Source: Polynucleobacter tropicus
GTDB lineage: Bacteria > Pseudomonadota > Gammaproteobacteria > Burkholderiales > Burkholderiaceae
NCBI RefSeq assembly: GCF_013307225.1
Contig: NZ_CP028942.1
Coordinates: forward strand, 1,950,965 to 2,014,964
Reading direction: 5' to 3'
Length of the DNA stretch: 64,000 nucleotides
Position numbers and translations under genes: made by a program. The notes under the pieces were generated by a model that did not search any database, had not been told where the DNA came from, and was given only the letters and a program-made list of their open reading frames with translations. Below are positions 32,383 through 41,426 of the stretch, one piece after another (position 1 is the stretch's first letter; every line of letters begins with the position of its first letter).

Positions 32383-34290
32383 ATGGTTTCTTTTAAAAAA
32401 CCCAACCTAGATTCTTTTCAGGAACGCATTCGCATTGCGACCTTATTTGTTACCGTCTGCTTTTTGCTTTTAGTTACACGACTAATATGGCTACAACTAA
32501 TTAGCCATGGAAAGTATTCGTTGCTTGCGGAAAGCAATCGTATTGCACTTGTGCCGGCTCCAGCCAATCGGGGATTAATTATTGATCGCAATGGCATTGT
32601 GATTGGTAGAAATTATTCCGCATTAACTCTCGATATCAATGCTGAAGAAGTAAAGGGCAATGTAGACCAGCTGATTAATGAACTCTCCGAAATTATTGAT
32701 ATCTCGCCAAGAGATCGTCGCAACTTCAAACGCTCCTTAGAAGATTCGCGCAATATGGGCACGATTCCATTGCGCTCCATGCTAAACGAAGCTGAAACAG
32801 CACGCTTTATGGCTAATCGCTACCGCTTTCCTGGCGTAGAGATTCGAGCAAGAAATTTCCGCGAATATCCATACAACGAATTGGCCTCTCATTTAGTTGG
32901 CTATATCGGCCGAGTTTCGCAACGCGATAAAGAACGCATGCAAACTGAAATCGAGAATTCCAAAGCAGATGATCTAGACGCCTTACAGACTTCATTTTTA
33001 CCAGGCATCCAATATGTAGGAAAAATTGGCCTGGAACAAAGTTATGAGAGCGTATTACGCGGTGTGCCTGGATATGACCAAGTTGAAATTACCGCCGGCG
33101 GCAAGCCTGTTCGCACACTCTCCAGCTCCCCCTCATTCCCAGGAAAAAATATTGTGCTGTCAGTTGACGTCAAACTGCAATATTTAGTTGAGGAACTTTA
33201 TGGAAACTTTCGAGGCGCCTTTGTTGCGATTGAACCAGAAACTGGCGACGTATTAGCGTTTGTCTCCAAGCCAAACTTTAATCCCAACGATTTTGTCGAA
33301 GGCATTGATTCAGTAACCTGGAAAGAACTAAACGACTCACCCCAAAAACCTTTATATAACCGCCCGCTCAAGGGCATTTATCCACCCGGTTCAACCTATA
33401 AGCCATTTATGGCTCTAGCCGCGCTGGAAAATAAAAAACGTACACCATCACAAACCATATCTGATCCTGGTTATTTTGATTTTGGCAACCATACCTTCCG
33501 AGACGACAAAAAAGGTGGGCATGGAATTGTAGATATGCAAAAGTCAATTGTTGAGTCTTGTGATACTTACTATTACACACTTGCCCGCGATATGGGTGTA
33601 AACATGATGCATGACTTCATGAAACCCTTCGGCTTTGGTCAAATCACCGGCATTGATTTACAAGGCGAATCAAAGGGCGTTCTTCCATCTACGGACTGGA
33701 AAAAAGCAACTTTCAAAAAACCAGAACAACAAAAATGGTACGAAGGAGAAACTATCTCGCTAGGCATTGGTCAGGGATATAACTCATTCACTATCTTGCA
33801 GCTTGCCCATGCCATGGCTAACTTGGCTAACAATGGCATTGTGATGAAACCCCATTTAGTAAAAGCTATCGAAGATCCATTTACGCGCAATCGTGTGCTC
33901 ACAACGCCGAAAGAAAGCTATCGGATCGACTTAAACCCAGAGAACATTGAGATTATTAAAAAGGCAATGGTTGAGGTAAACGTTTCTGGCACCTCAGCTA
34001 CAGCATTTAGAGGCGCAGGATACGTTGCTGGCGGCAAAACAGGCACAGCCCAAGTATTTAGCTTGAACTCAAAAGATTACAAACATGGCGCAACCGCAGA
34101 GTTCCTGCGCGACCATGCTCTTTACATTGCATTTGCGCCAGCAGATAAGCCCACCATTGTGATTGCCATGGTGGTTGAAAATGCAGGATTTGGCGCACAA
34201 TATGCTGCACCCATCGCTCGAAAAGCATTGGATTACTATGTAGAGGGAAAGTGGCCTAAGGAGGTTCCTGAATGGAAAAGAGCCCCGTAA
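32383..34290 (+). CDS. mrdA: Penicillin-binding protein 2 (elongasome transpeptidase)
   Basis: Class B PBP crosslinking lateral peptidoglycan with RodA. The 635-residue protein has an N-terminal membrane helix (IATLFVTVCFLLLVTRLIW), a pedestal domain (NRGLIIDRNGIVIGRNY) and a transpeptidase domain with active-site STYK in YPPGSTYKPFMALAA, SCD as the SxN-type motif (VESCDTYYYTLA) and KTGTAQ near the C-terminus. It overlaps rodA by 19 bases, so translation is coupled. Confidence 0.96.
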   Translation: MVSFKKPNLDSFQERIRIATLFVTVCFLLLVTRLIWLQLISHGKYSLLAESNRIALVPAPANRGLIIDRNGIVIGRNYSALTLDINAEEVKGNVDQLINELSEIIDISPRDRRNFKRSLEDSRNMGTIPLRSMLNEAETARFMANRYRFPGVEIRARNFREYPYNELASHLVGYIGRVSQRDKERMQTEIENSKADDLDALQTSFLPGIQYVGKIGLEQSYESVLRGVPGYDQVEITAGGKPVRTLSSSPSFPGKNIVLSVDVKLQYLVEELYGNFRGAFVAIEPETGDVLAFVSKPNFNPNDFVEGIDSVTWKELNDSPQKPLYNRPLKGIYPPGSTYKPFMALAALENKKRTPSQTISDPGYFDFGNHTFRDDKKGGHGIVDMQKSIVESCDTYYYTLARDMGVNMMHDFMKPFGFGQITGIDLQGESKGVLPSTDWKKATFKKPEQQKWYEGETISLGIGQGYNSFTILQLAHAMANLANNGIVMKPHLVKAIEDPFTRNRVLTTPKESYRIDLNPENIEIIKKAMVEVNVSGTSATAFRGAGYVAGGKTGTAQVFSLNSKDYKHGATAEFLRDHALYIAFAPADKPTIVIAMVVENAGFGAQYAAPIARKALDYYVEGKWPKEVPEWKRAP

Positions 34291-35423
34291 AAAAAATTCA
34301 GCTGCTCTTCTTTAGTTTTTTTTACGGCTTAGATCGCCAGCTAGGCATCATTTTGCTTAGCTTGGCAGCTGTAGGGTTTTTTACATTTTTATCAGCAAGT
34401 CAAAATACGCCCATACAAATTGCAGATGAACTTCGCAATCTTGCATTGTCATTTGCAGTGATGTGGTTGGTCTCTCGTATTCCACCAAAGTGGTTAGAAA
34501 TAAGCGCCGTCTGGGTATACGGACTTGGTGTTGCGCTGCTGGTTGCCGTTGCAGTATTTGGTTTAATTAAGAAAGGCGCACGACGCTGGCTCAACATTGG
34601 CATTGTTATTCAACCCTCTGAAATTATGAAAATAGCAATGCCACTCATGTTGGCTTGGTACTTTCAAAAAAGAGAGGGCATCCAAAAGGCGTGGGATTAT
34701 GCAGTTGCGGGAATTATTTTGGCTATTCCTGTTTTTCTGATTGCCCGTCAACCCGATCTTGGGACTGCCTTATTAGTTTTTGCAGCGGGTCTCTACGTCA
34801 TTATCTTGGCTGGTTTACCTTGGAAATGGATAGTGCCATTCGTAGGCCTTGGGATTATCGGAATTCTCTTGATAATTATATTTGGTGGCACGATTTGTGC
34901 GCACGATGTTGCATGGCCTTTTGTGCATAACTATCAAAAACATCGCGTTTGTACTCTATTAGATCCGAGCAGCGACCCATTAGGAAAGGGCTTTCACACC
35001 ATTCAATCTATGATTGCAATTGGCTCTGGCGGCTTTTTCGGCAAAGGCTGGTTTCAAGGAACGCAAGCGCATTTGGAGTTTATTCCAGAAAAGCACACCG
35101 ACTTTGTATTTGCCGTATTTTCAGAAGAATTTGGCTTTCTTGGTAACTTAATATTAATTGCACTTTTCTTTGCGCTCATTAAACGCGGTCTAGCCATTTC
35201 AGCGAGTGCGCCTAATTTATTCACGCGCTTACTTGGCGCCGCAGTGACGCTCATTTTCTTTACTTATGCATTTGTGAACATTGGCATGGTGAGTGGACTG
35301 CTCCCTGTGGTTGGCGTTCCGTTGCCATTTATTAGCTATGGTGGCACCGCACTAGTAACACTAGGTTTTGGCGCTGGTATCTTGATGAGTATTCATCGAC
35401 ACCGCCGTTTAGTGCAAAGCTAA
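34272..35423 (+). CDS. rodA: Peptidoglycan glycosyltransferase RodA (SEDS family)
   Basis: Polytopic SEDS polymerase working with PBP2, 383 residues and about ten membrane segments. RWLNIGIVIQPSEIMKIAMP is the family signature; ARQPDLGTALLVFAAGLYV has the functionally important Asp, and FIPEKHTDFVFAVFSEEFGF and LPFISYGGTALVT close the core. It is the last gene of mreBCD-mrdA-rodA, followed by a strong terminator. Confidence 0.96.
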   Translation: MEKSPVKKIQLLFFSFFYGLDRQLGIILLSLAAVGFFTFLSASQNTPIQIADELRNLALSFAVMWLVSRIPPKWLEISAVWVYGLGVALLVAVAVFGLIKKGARRWLNIGIVIQPSEIMKIAMPLMLAWYFQKREGIQKAWDYAVAGIILAIPVFLIARQPDLGTALLVFAAGLYVIILAGLPWKWIVPFVGLGIIGILLIIIFGGTICAHDVAWPFVHNYQKHRVCTLLDPSSDPLGKGFHTIQSMIAIGSGGFFGKGWFQGTQAHLEFIPEKHTDFVFAVFSEEFGFLGNLILIALFFALIKRGLAISASAPNLFTRLLGAAVTLIFFTYAFVNIGMVSGLLPVVGVPLPFISYGGTALVTLGFGAGILMSIHRHRRLVQS

Positions 35424-35448
35424 TAGAGCAGATTTATATTGAAGCAAT

Positions 35449-35476
35449 AAAAAAGCCCGGCATCCCGGGCTTTTTT
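35449..35476. terminator. Bidirectional rho-independent terminator between rodA and HU
   Basis: A-run, stem GCCCGG, loop CATC, stem CCGGGC, then six Ts; symmetric, so it can serve both the rodA operon (plus) and the HU gene (minus). The clearest intrinsic terminator in the chromosomal part. Confidence 0.93.
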
Positions 35477-35491
35477 ATTAACAATGAAGAA

Positions 35492-35776
35492 TTACTTCTT
35501 ACGTTTGTTAACTGAATCTTTAAATGCTTTACCAGCAGAAAACTTAACAGTTTTAGCAGCGGCGATTTTGAGTGGCTCACCAGTTTTTGGATTACGGCCC
35601 ATACGTGCTGCGCGCTTGCCAGAAGCAAAGGTACCAAAACCGATCAGTTGTACTGAATCGCCTTTAGTAACAGCTTTAATAATATTCTCAATTGCAGAAT
35701 TCAATGCGAATTCTGCTTTAGCTTTAGAGATCTCCGCGTCGTCAGCAATCGCTGCGATTAATTCGGCCTTGTTCAA
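35492..35776 (-). CDS. hup: HU-family DNA-binding protein
   Basis: Nucleoid-associated dimeric DNA-bending protein. The start is TTG 35,776 ([18 protein letters not shown]), 8 bases after AAGGAG; the longer open frame adds 12 residues that no HU has. The 94-residue product has [20 protein letters not shown] (saddle strands), [12 protein letters not shown] (DNA-intercalating arm, RNPxTG) and ends VNKRKK. It ends opposite the rodA operon and is closed by the shared terminator. It has its own promoter at 35,841-35,869. Confidence 0.95.
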   Translation of the reverse strand: MNKAELIAAIADDAEISKAKAEFALNSAIENIIKAVTKGDSVQLIGFGTFASGKRAARMGRNPKTGEPLKIAAAKTVKFSAGKAFKDSVNKRKK

Positions 35777-35840
35777 ATGAAGCTCCTTATAGATATTGAT
35801 GTCGGCGCACATTGCGCTTTCGTAATTGTAACCACAAAAA

Positions 35841-35869
35841 ATTATAAAAATAAAGCTTAGTTACAACAA
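35841..35869 (-). promoter_or_regulatory. Sigma-70 promoter of the HU gene
   Basis: Minus-strand TTGTTG, 17-base spacer, perfect TATAAT. It lies about 65 bases upstream of the TTG start, the strongest promoter match seen in this part of the window. Confidence 0.8.
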
Positions 35870-35966
35870 ATTTAAAACGTCTACAAATTAATCATTTATT
35901 ACCTCTACGCCAGAAACAAAATATTCCGTATCTCCAAAACATGTTGTTGGCAAACCAATATGCTGT

Positions 35967-36254
35967 TCATAGCTTAGGGCGACTTTTTTGCCCAAGTTCG
36001 CGTTTATTTTTTTGCGCTACAGCATCTTCGCGCACCGTAAAGAGGAATTTTTCAGACATTGTTCCTGGCATAGAAACCATCGCCAATTCCCCCTCCCATG
36101 TTTTACAAAAATATCCACGTTTAGAGAACTTCTGCACATAACCAGCCCTTTCTCCGCTGCCGTAGCTCCAAGTTAGCATCAACCAGGTATACGCTGAAAC
36201 CCCCACTAAGCCAATTAAAACAAGGCTTAAGAGCCATTTTGTAAAGCTATTCAT
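35967..36254 (-). CDS. Small membrane-anchored hypothetical protein
   Basis: Product not recognised. Started at ATG 36,254 (MNSFTKWLLSLVLIGLVG), which has AAGGAG 8 bases upstream; the open frame could add nine residues. The 95-residue product has one N-terminal hydrophobic helix (LLSLVLIGLVGVSAYTWLML) followed by a charged soluble part (FSKRGYFCKTWEGELAM, SEKFLFTVREDAVAQ). The Cys-Trp segment FCKTWEGELAMVS recalls small membrane proteins of unknown function. Single gene between HU and the LpxO-like hydroxylase. Confidence 0.7.
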   Translation of the reverse strand: MNSFTKWLLSLVLIGLVGVSAYTWLMLTWSYGSGERAGYVQKFSKRGYFCKTWEGELAMVSMPGTMSEKFLFTVREDAVAQKNKRELGQKSRPKL

Positions 36255-36405
36255 GCGGTGTTCTCCTTCTTTTATCCACATTAACCCTAACTGAGGCAGG
36301 TGCCTTGATTTACATCAAGTATAGGTGCTTATAAGAACAATAAATAGTACGCCAAGACATTGGTTACAAATTAAAATCTATCAATTACTTAACTTGGCAC
36401 AAGCA

Positions 36406-37308
36406 ATGCAAGCTCGTCACATTATTTTTTTCATTTTTATAGCATCAGCAATTTATGTCTATTTCAGAGGGAAAGTTCGTTTTGGCGTAGTGAGATCGCT
36501 GACGGATTACCAGGTTCTGCTAGCGCCGATAAATGCCCTTTTGTATTTATTTTCAAAAGTGAAGGCAACGGCTTTTATTCCGGTAAGCGAATTCCCCGAA
36601 ATGAAACCCCTGCAAGATAACTGGGAAATTATTCGTCAAGAAGCACTTTCTTTAAACGCAGACGGCGCAATTGCAGCTGCCACTGGGTATAACGATATCG
36701 GCTTCAATTCCTTTTTTAGAACTGGCTGGAAGCGTTTTCATCTGTATTGGTATGGCAAAGATTTACCATCTGCCCAAACAAGCTGCCCTAAAACCGTTGC
36801 CCTACTCAAGTCGATTCCTTCAATTAAAGCAGCCATGTTTGCTTCGCTACCGCCTGGAGCAACACTAGTGCGACATCGCGATCCCTATGCTGGATCCCTG
36901 CGCTATCACATCGGCTTAGTGACGCCGAACGACCCCAAATGCTATATCGACGTAGATGGAGAGCGCTACTTCTGGAAAGACGGTGAACCCGTGATGTTTG
37001 ATGAAACATTTATTCATTACGCAGCTAACGAAACAGATCATCAGCGCATTGTTTTATTCTGTGACGTTGAAAGACCAGTTCACACAAAAGTAGTGCAATT
37101 ACTGAATCGCTGGTTTGGACGTTATGTCATGAGCGCCGCTGCTTCTCAAAACGTTCCCGGCGAGAAAGTTGGTTTTGTTAATGTCTTATTCACCTACTTC
37201 TACCATCTTCGCGCTCAAGCCAAAAAACTAAAAGCAAAGCACCGCTCAATTTACTACGTTGGCAAATGGGTGCTGATCTTGGGAATTTTGTGGGCAATTT
37301 TTTGGTAG
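36406..37308 (+). CDS. Aspartyl/asparaginyl beta-hydroxylase family, LpxO-like
   Basis: An Fe(II)/2-oxoglutarate dioxygenase; LpxO members 2-hydroxylate a lipid A acyl chain at the inner membrane. Started at ATG 36,406 (MQARHIIFFIFIAS); the longer frame starts with GTG and has no ribosome site. It has an N-terminal membrane helix, then the catalytic domain with H-x-D in LVRHRDPYAGSLRYHIGL and the distal His in DETFIHYAANETDHQRIV. A second hydrophobic helix ends the protein (WVLILGILWAIFW). 300 residues, as for LpxO. Lipid A as substrate is inferred from family and from the acyltransferases in this window. Confidence 0.85.
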   Translation: MQARHIIFFIFIASAIYVYFRGKVRFGVVRSLTDYQVLLAPINALLYLFSKVKATAFIPVSEFPEMKPLQDNWEIIRQEALSLNADGAIAAATGYNDIGFNSFFRTGWKRFHLYWYGKDLPSAQTSCPKTVALLKSIPSIKAAMFASLPPGATLVRHRDPYAGSLRYHIGLVTPNDPKCYIDVDGERYFWKDGEPVMFDETFIHYAANETDHQRIVLFCDVERPVHTKVVQLLNRWFGRYVMSAAASQNVPGEKVGFVNVLFTYFYHLRAQAKKLKAKHRSIYYVGKWVLILGILWAIFW

Positions 37309-37330
37309 CCACAAATCCATAGTTCAAATA

Positions 37331-37630
37331 TTAATCTGGCATTAGCATTTGAATAATTTTTTCGGCACTAATATCGCCCTGAATCTCAATCCGTTTTTTA
37401 CGACTGTTTTGTCCAGACATTAATTGAATCTGTTTTTGCGGCACTTTTAATTGTTTTGATAGCCATGCTACCAGCAGCACATTCGCCTTATTTTCAAGTG
37501 GTGGGGCTTGTAGGGCGATTTTGAGGCAATCATCATGTAGGCCAAGAACCTTGGTCTGCTTGGCTCCTGGCTGGCAATGCAGGCTAAGCGTAATTCCTGA
37601 AGGGGTTTGTTTTAACCAAATAGGCGTCAT
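37331..37630 (-). CDS. DUF167 (YggU) family protein
   Basis: A 99-residue small cytoplasmic protein. TLSLHCQPGAKQTKVLG, LKIALQAPPLENKANVLLVAWL and QIQLMSGQNSRKKRIEI are the DUF167 core (APPxxGKAN-like loop). Function is unknown in the family. It is divergent from the carbonic anhydrase, 23 bases apart. Confidence 0.88.
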   Translation of the reverse strand: MTPIWLKQTPSGITLSLHCQPGAKQTKVLGLHDDCLKIALQAPPLENKANVLLVAWLSKQLKVPQKQIQLMSGQNSRKKRIEIQGDISAEKIIQMLMPD

Positions 37631-37653
37631 TAAAGTACTTTAAACTTAATCCC

Positions 37654-38319
37654 ATGCCATACAAAAATTCACAAGCCCTAGATCACCTCTTTGCCAGTAA
37701 TCGACAGTGGGCCGAAGGCATGGTTGCCAAAGACCCCAATTTTTTTAAGCGGCTAGTAAACCAGCAAGCCCCAGAATATCTTTGGATTGGCTGTGCTGAC
37801 AGCAGGGTGCCCGCAAATGAAATCGTCGATTTATTGCCCGGCGAACTGTTTGTGCATCGCAATGTGGCCAACGTAGTAGTACACACCGATCTGAATTGTT
37901 TATCTGTTATTCAATTTGCAATTGATTTACTGAAGGTCAAACATATTTTAGTGGTTGGTCACTACGGTTGCGCTGGTGTTCATGCAGCTCTTAGCGACAG
38001 AAGAGTTGGGCTTGCAGATAACTGGTTACGCCATGTTAAGGATGTTCATCAAAAACATGAGCGTTATCTTGGCGAAGTACTGCCAACAACCAAGAGGCAA
38101 GATCGCTTATGCGAACTGAATGTCATCGAGCAAGTTGTCAATGTCTGTGAAACTACTATCGTTCAAGATGCCTGGTCTCGCGGGCAAGACTTAACTGTTC
38201 ATGGCTGGGCTTATCGACTAGATACTGGCTTAGTTAACGATCTCGGGATGTCAAGCAGCTCAACAGAAGAAATGCTGGAGCGCTACACAAAATCTATTAA
38301 GCGTTACGAATTAGCGTAA
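37654..38319 (+). CDS. can: Beta-class carbonic anhydrase
   Basis: Interconverts CO2 and bicarbonate. The 221-residue protein has the zinc ligands in WIGCADSRVPANEIV (Cys, with the Asp-Arg dyad) and ILVVGHYGCAGVHAAL (His and Cys). NVANVVVHTDLNCLSVIQFA completes the signature. The acyltransferase gene follows within 9 bases, but a functional link is not evident. Confidence 0.95.
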   Translation: MPYKNSQALDHLFASNRQWAEGMVAKDPNFFKRLVNQQAPEYLWIGCADSRVPANEIVDLLPGELFVHRNVANVVVHTDLNCLSVIQFAIDLLKVKHILVVGHYGCAGVHAALSDRRVGLADNWLRHVKDVHQKHERYLGEVLPTTKRQDRLCELNVIEQVVNVCETTIVQDAWSRGQDLTVHGWAYRLDTGLVNDLGMSSSSTEEMLERYTKSIKRYELA

Positions 38320-38328
38320 GGGCTAGCG

Positions 38329-39225
38329 TTGAGCACTTTTACAAACCATGCGAGCGTCGCATGCTTAAAGTTGCTGTCCTTGCTTCCTTATAGAGCTTTG
38401 GTATCCATTGGTTATGGGCTTGGCTATATTGCCGCAAAAATACCAAGCGATCGCAATCGCGTTATCAAAATCAATTTGAAGTTGTGCTTTCCGGACCTTT
38501 GCGAAACGCAAATTGACCTATTAAGAAAACAGCATTGGCACTTGTTAGGTCGTAGCCTAGTAGAAAAGAGCATTATTTGGACAGGCAGTGAAAAGCAACT
38601 TTCTGAGATGATTGAAGTGCAATCATCTGTTGACCTATCAATTCGTAAGCCTCGCATTTTGGTAAATATGCACTTTGCCGGGATTGAGGGTGCCATTATT
38701 TTGAGCGCCTTGGCCAAGCGCATGAATTGGCCGAGAACATCTGGATTTTTCCAGAGAATGAAAAATCCTTTCTTTAATCAAAAGATGATTGAATGGCGCA
38801 ATCGATTTGGGGGCAACTCTATTGATCGCCAAGGAAATACAAAAGCGATTATTCGCGAAATTCTCAATGGCGATCTTATTATTGTTGCTCCAGATATCGA
38901 TCTGGGACTTAAAGACTCTGAGTTTGTCCCCTTCTTTGGAATCGAAACAAACACGATTACCACTGTTTCTCGTCTTGCAAGCATTACTGGCGCTGATGTT
39001 TGTTTAATGACAACCACTTTAAAAGATGATGACTCAGGATATCTCTGCAAGATCAGTGAACCTCTAAAAGACTTTCCCACTAATGACCATAAAGAAGACA
39101 CGGCGCGCTTAAATAGGCATTTTGAGGATGAAATTCGTCTTCGACCCGCTGAATATTATTGGGTTCATAAGCGCTTTAAAAATCGTCCCAATCAGGAGGC
39201 TAACCCCTACAACCCTTCTAACTAA
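38329..39225 (+). CDS. LpxL/LpxM-family lipid A acyltransferase, third copy
   Basis: A 298-residue paralog of the gene at 15,164: both have MKNPFFNQKMIEWRNRFGG, VAPDIDLG/APDIDLG, LMTTTL and YYWVHKRFK. The HX4E motif is HFAGIE in LVNMHFAGIEGAI. The start is TTG 38,329 with AAGGG 6-7 bases upstream; no ATG precedes the core. Three family members in 25 kb suggest a multi-acyl or variable lipid A. Which position each acylates cannot be told from the sequence. Confidence 0.88.
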   Translation: MSTFTNHASVACLKLLSLLPYRALVSIGYGLGYIAAKIPSDRNRVIKINLKLCFPDLCETQIDLLRKQHWHLLGRSLVEKSIIWTGSEKQLSEMIEVQSSVDLSIRKPRILVNMHFAGIEGAIILSALAKRMNWPRTSGFFQRMKNPFFNQKMIEWRNRFGGNSIDRQGNTKAIIREILNGDLIIVAPDIDLGLKDSEFVPFFGIETNTITTVSRLASITGADVCLMTTTLKDDDSGYLCKISEPLKDFPTNDHKEDTARLNRHFEDEIRLRPAEYYWVHKRFKNRPNQEANPYNPSN

Positions 39226-39250
39226 AGGACTTTTGCCCTATCATTAGAAG

Positions 39251-40003
39251 ATGACTGAACGCATTGGACTGTTCGCTGATCTTCATAGCAATCTAGAGGC
39301 TTTTGAAGCCTGCATGACCCGAGCCGAAGAGCTCGGGGTTACTCGTATGGTGTTTCTGGGAGATCTAGTTGGCTATAACGCAGATCCGGTAGCCGTTATT
39401 GAAAGGATTGCCGATCTTGTAAATACAAAAAAAGCAATTGCAATTCTCGGCAATCATGATGAAGCAGTATTCAAAGATAGTCGCAATCACATGAATGCCA
39501 GCGCGAATGCCGCGATTGAATGGACCAAAAGTCAGCTCAGCAACGCTCACATGCAATTTCTAAAAGATCTTCCACTAATTGTTAACGAAGAAAAAATTTG
39601 TTTTGTACATGCTTCTGCTCACAACCCCGCTGACTGGAACTACGTCACTGACAGTATGAGCGCATGGCGCTGTGCGCAGAGCTCTGGAAAGAGCTATACA
39701 TTTGTTGGTCATGCCCACGAGCAAGCCCTGTTTTATCAAAGCGCGGTAGGCAAACTTATTCGTTTTGCTCCGCATCCAGGAGATGAGATTCCAGTCCTTC
39801 AACATCGCCAGTGGGTAGGTGTTGTTGGCTCTCTTGGTCAACCTCGAGATGGAAATCCTGAAGCCTGTTTTGCAATCTTCGAGCCAGAAACTGAAGTGCT
39901 GACATTTCATCGCACTGCCTATGATCACTATACAGCTGCCGACAAGGTAAGACGCGCAGGGCTGCCTGAAGATTTAGCCAATCGCTTAATCACCGGCAAA
40001 TAA
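39251..40003 (+). CDS. Calcineurin-like metallophosphoesterase
   Basis: A 250-residue two-metal phosphoesterase of the YfcE/diadenosine-tetraphosphatase-like type. Metal ligands are in FADLHSNLEAFEAC (D-x-H), VFLGDLVGYNADP (GD), ILGNHDEAVF (GNHD), FVHASAHNP and TFVGHAHEQALF (GHxH). It lies 3 bases before a Ser/Thr kinase gene, so it may be the partner phosphatase. That is inference: small-molecule or nucleotide substrates are equally possible from motifs alone. Confidence 0.87.
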   Translation: MTERIGLFADLHSNLEAFEACMTRAEELGVTRMVFLGDLVGYNADPVAVIERIADLVNTKKAIAILGNHDEAVFKDSRNHMNASANAAIEWTKSQLSNAHMQFLKDLPLIVNEEKICFVHASAHNPADWNYVTDSMSAWRCAQSSGKSYTFVGHAHEQALFYQSAVGKLIRFAPHPGDEIPVLQHRQWVGVVGSLGQPRDGNPEACFAIFEPETEVLTFHRTAYDHYTAADKVRRAGLPEDLANRLITGK

Positions 40004-40006
40004 GCT

Positions 40007-41425
40007 ATGCCGATTAATACAGAAATTGAAGCAGTAGACGATATTTTCCAAGAGGGCAAAGTTGTTGATGGCTTCGTTCTTGGACAAGAAGTTCATCGCG
40101 GCGGAATGGCGAGCCTATTCTCAGCAACCAAAGATGGAATTGACGTTCCTATTTTGCTCAAAATTCCAAGGGTTGGAAGAGACCAGCCCGTAGAAAGTCT
40201 GATTGGCTTTGAAACAGAGCTGACTATTTTGCGCTCCTTGAAAAGTCCTTATGTGCCTAAATTTTTAGGCGCAGGCAATATGGCAACTAGGCCCTATATT
40301 GCAATGGAAAGAGTGGAAGGCAGGCCACTTGAAGACTTAATTAAAGAGGGCAAAGAATTTACGATTGACGAAGTAGTGAAGATTGGTGCCGATCTTGCGC
40401 AAGCTGTCCAATCACTACACTCTCAAGATGCGATCCATCTAGATATCAAACCAGAAAATATTCTGATTGATGACAAAGGAAAATTGACGCTGATTGATTT
40501 TGGTCTTTCTCATCACGATCGTTTTCCAGATTTATTAGCCGAAGAAATGCGTAAAGGCGTTGGTTCCGCCCCTTATATTTCTCCAGAACAGGTGGCCGGC
40601 ATACGCACAGACTCACGCAGCGATATCTATTCCATTGGCGCCATCATGTACGAATTGCTGACTGGCGAGCTTCCTTTTGGGAACCCCCAGACAATGACGG
40701 GGCTTAGAAGGCGCATGTGGGCAGAGCCCTTTCCACCACGCGCTATCCGCAGAGAAATTCCGCGCTGGCTTCAAGAGGTTGTGCTGCGTTGTCTAGAGCC
40801 TCGTGCGGCAGATCGCTATCAAAGTGCTGCTCGCTTACGCCAAATGCTACGCGATCCCGAAGGCGTCACACTGACTGAACGTGCTGATCGCGTAGAGCCG
40901 CCAAGCTTTTGGGAAAATCTCAAAGGAATGTTTAGAGCCGCCGGCTATGAGCCTTCCCCAAGCCCAAAACCCAGCATGGGAAACTATGACGCACCACTAA
41001 TGATTGCGGCTATTGATACCCGTCAGTCTGATGAAAATTTGCGTGAAAGAATGCAAGGTACTGCGAAGAATTTATTGCAGGCCTATCCAGAGAGTCGTCT
41101 TGTTTGTATCAGTACGATTGCAAGTACACCAACTTATGAGGGAAAACACGAGAGTGAAACTGCAAGCGGCATTGTTCGCGGTCACTTGGTTCAACTGATG
41201 GAATGGGCAAAACCTCTAAAACTTCCACCAGAGCGAATTTCTTATCACGTACTTGAAGCCATGGATCCAGCTTCACGCATTGTCGAATTCGCAAAAGACA
41301 ATGATGCTTCACTCATCTTGATTGGCGCATCACACAAACTGCCAAACAAGGTAACGCCTTGGCGAACCTCAATGACCAAGATTGTCGAAGAGGCCCCTTG
41401 TAGCGTTCATATTGTCAGAACTTAG
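40007..41425 (+). CDS. Hanks-type Ser/Thr kinase fused to a universal stress protein domain
   Basis: A 472-residue cytoplasmic fusion. Kinase (about residues 20-280): glycine-loop-like VHRGGMASLFSA, the ATP-anchoring Lys in LLKIPRVG, catalytic loop IHLDIKPENIL, LIDFGLSHHD (DFG), SAPYISPEQVAG (APE equivalent) and SDIYSIGAIMYELLTGELPF. After a linker of about 40 residues (SPSPKPSMGNYD), a UspA domain ends with LILIGASHKLPNKVTPWRTS and EEAPCSVHIV, the GxxG-type nucleotide loop. No membrane segment or PASTA domain is seen. It is co-directional with and 3 bases from the phosphoesterase, a likely kinase-phosphatase pair. Confidence 0.9.
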   Translation: MPINTEIEAVDDIFQEGKVVDGFVLGQEVHRGGMASLFSATKDGIDVPILLKIPRVGRDQPVESLIGFETELTILRSLKSPYVPKFLGAGNMATRPYIAMERVEGRPLEDLIKEGKEFTIDEVVKIGADLAQAVQSLHSQDAIHLDIKPENILIDDKGKLTLIDFGLSHHDRFPDLLAEEMRKGVGSAPYISPEQVAGIRTDSRSDIYSIGAIMYELLTGELPFGNPQTMTGLRRRMWAEPFPPRAIRREIPRWLQEVVLRCLEPRAADRYQSAARLRQMLRDPEGVTLTERADRVEPPSFWENLKGMFRAAGYEPSPSPKPSMGNYDAPLMIAAIDTRQSDENLRERMQGTAKNLLQAYPESRLVCISTIASTPTYEGKHESETASGIVRGHLVQLMEWAKPLKLPPERISYHVLEAMDPASRIVEFAKDNDASLILIGASHKLPNKVTPWRTSMTKIVEEAPCSVHIVRT

Positions 41426-41426
41426 C

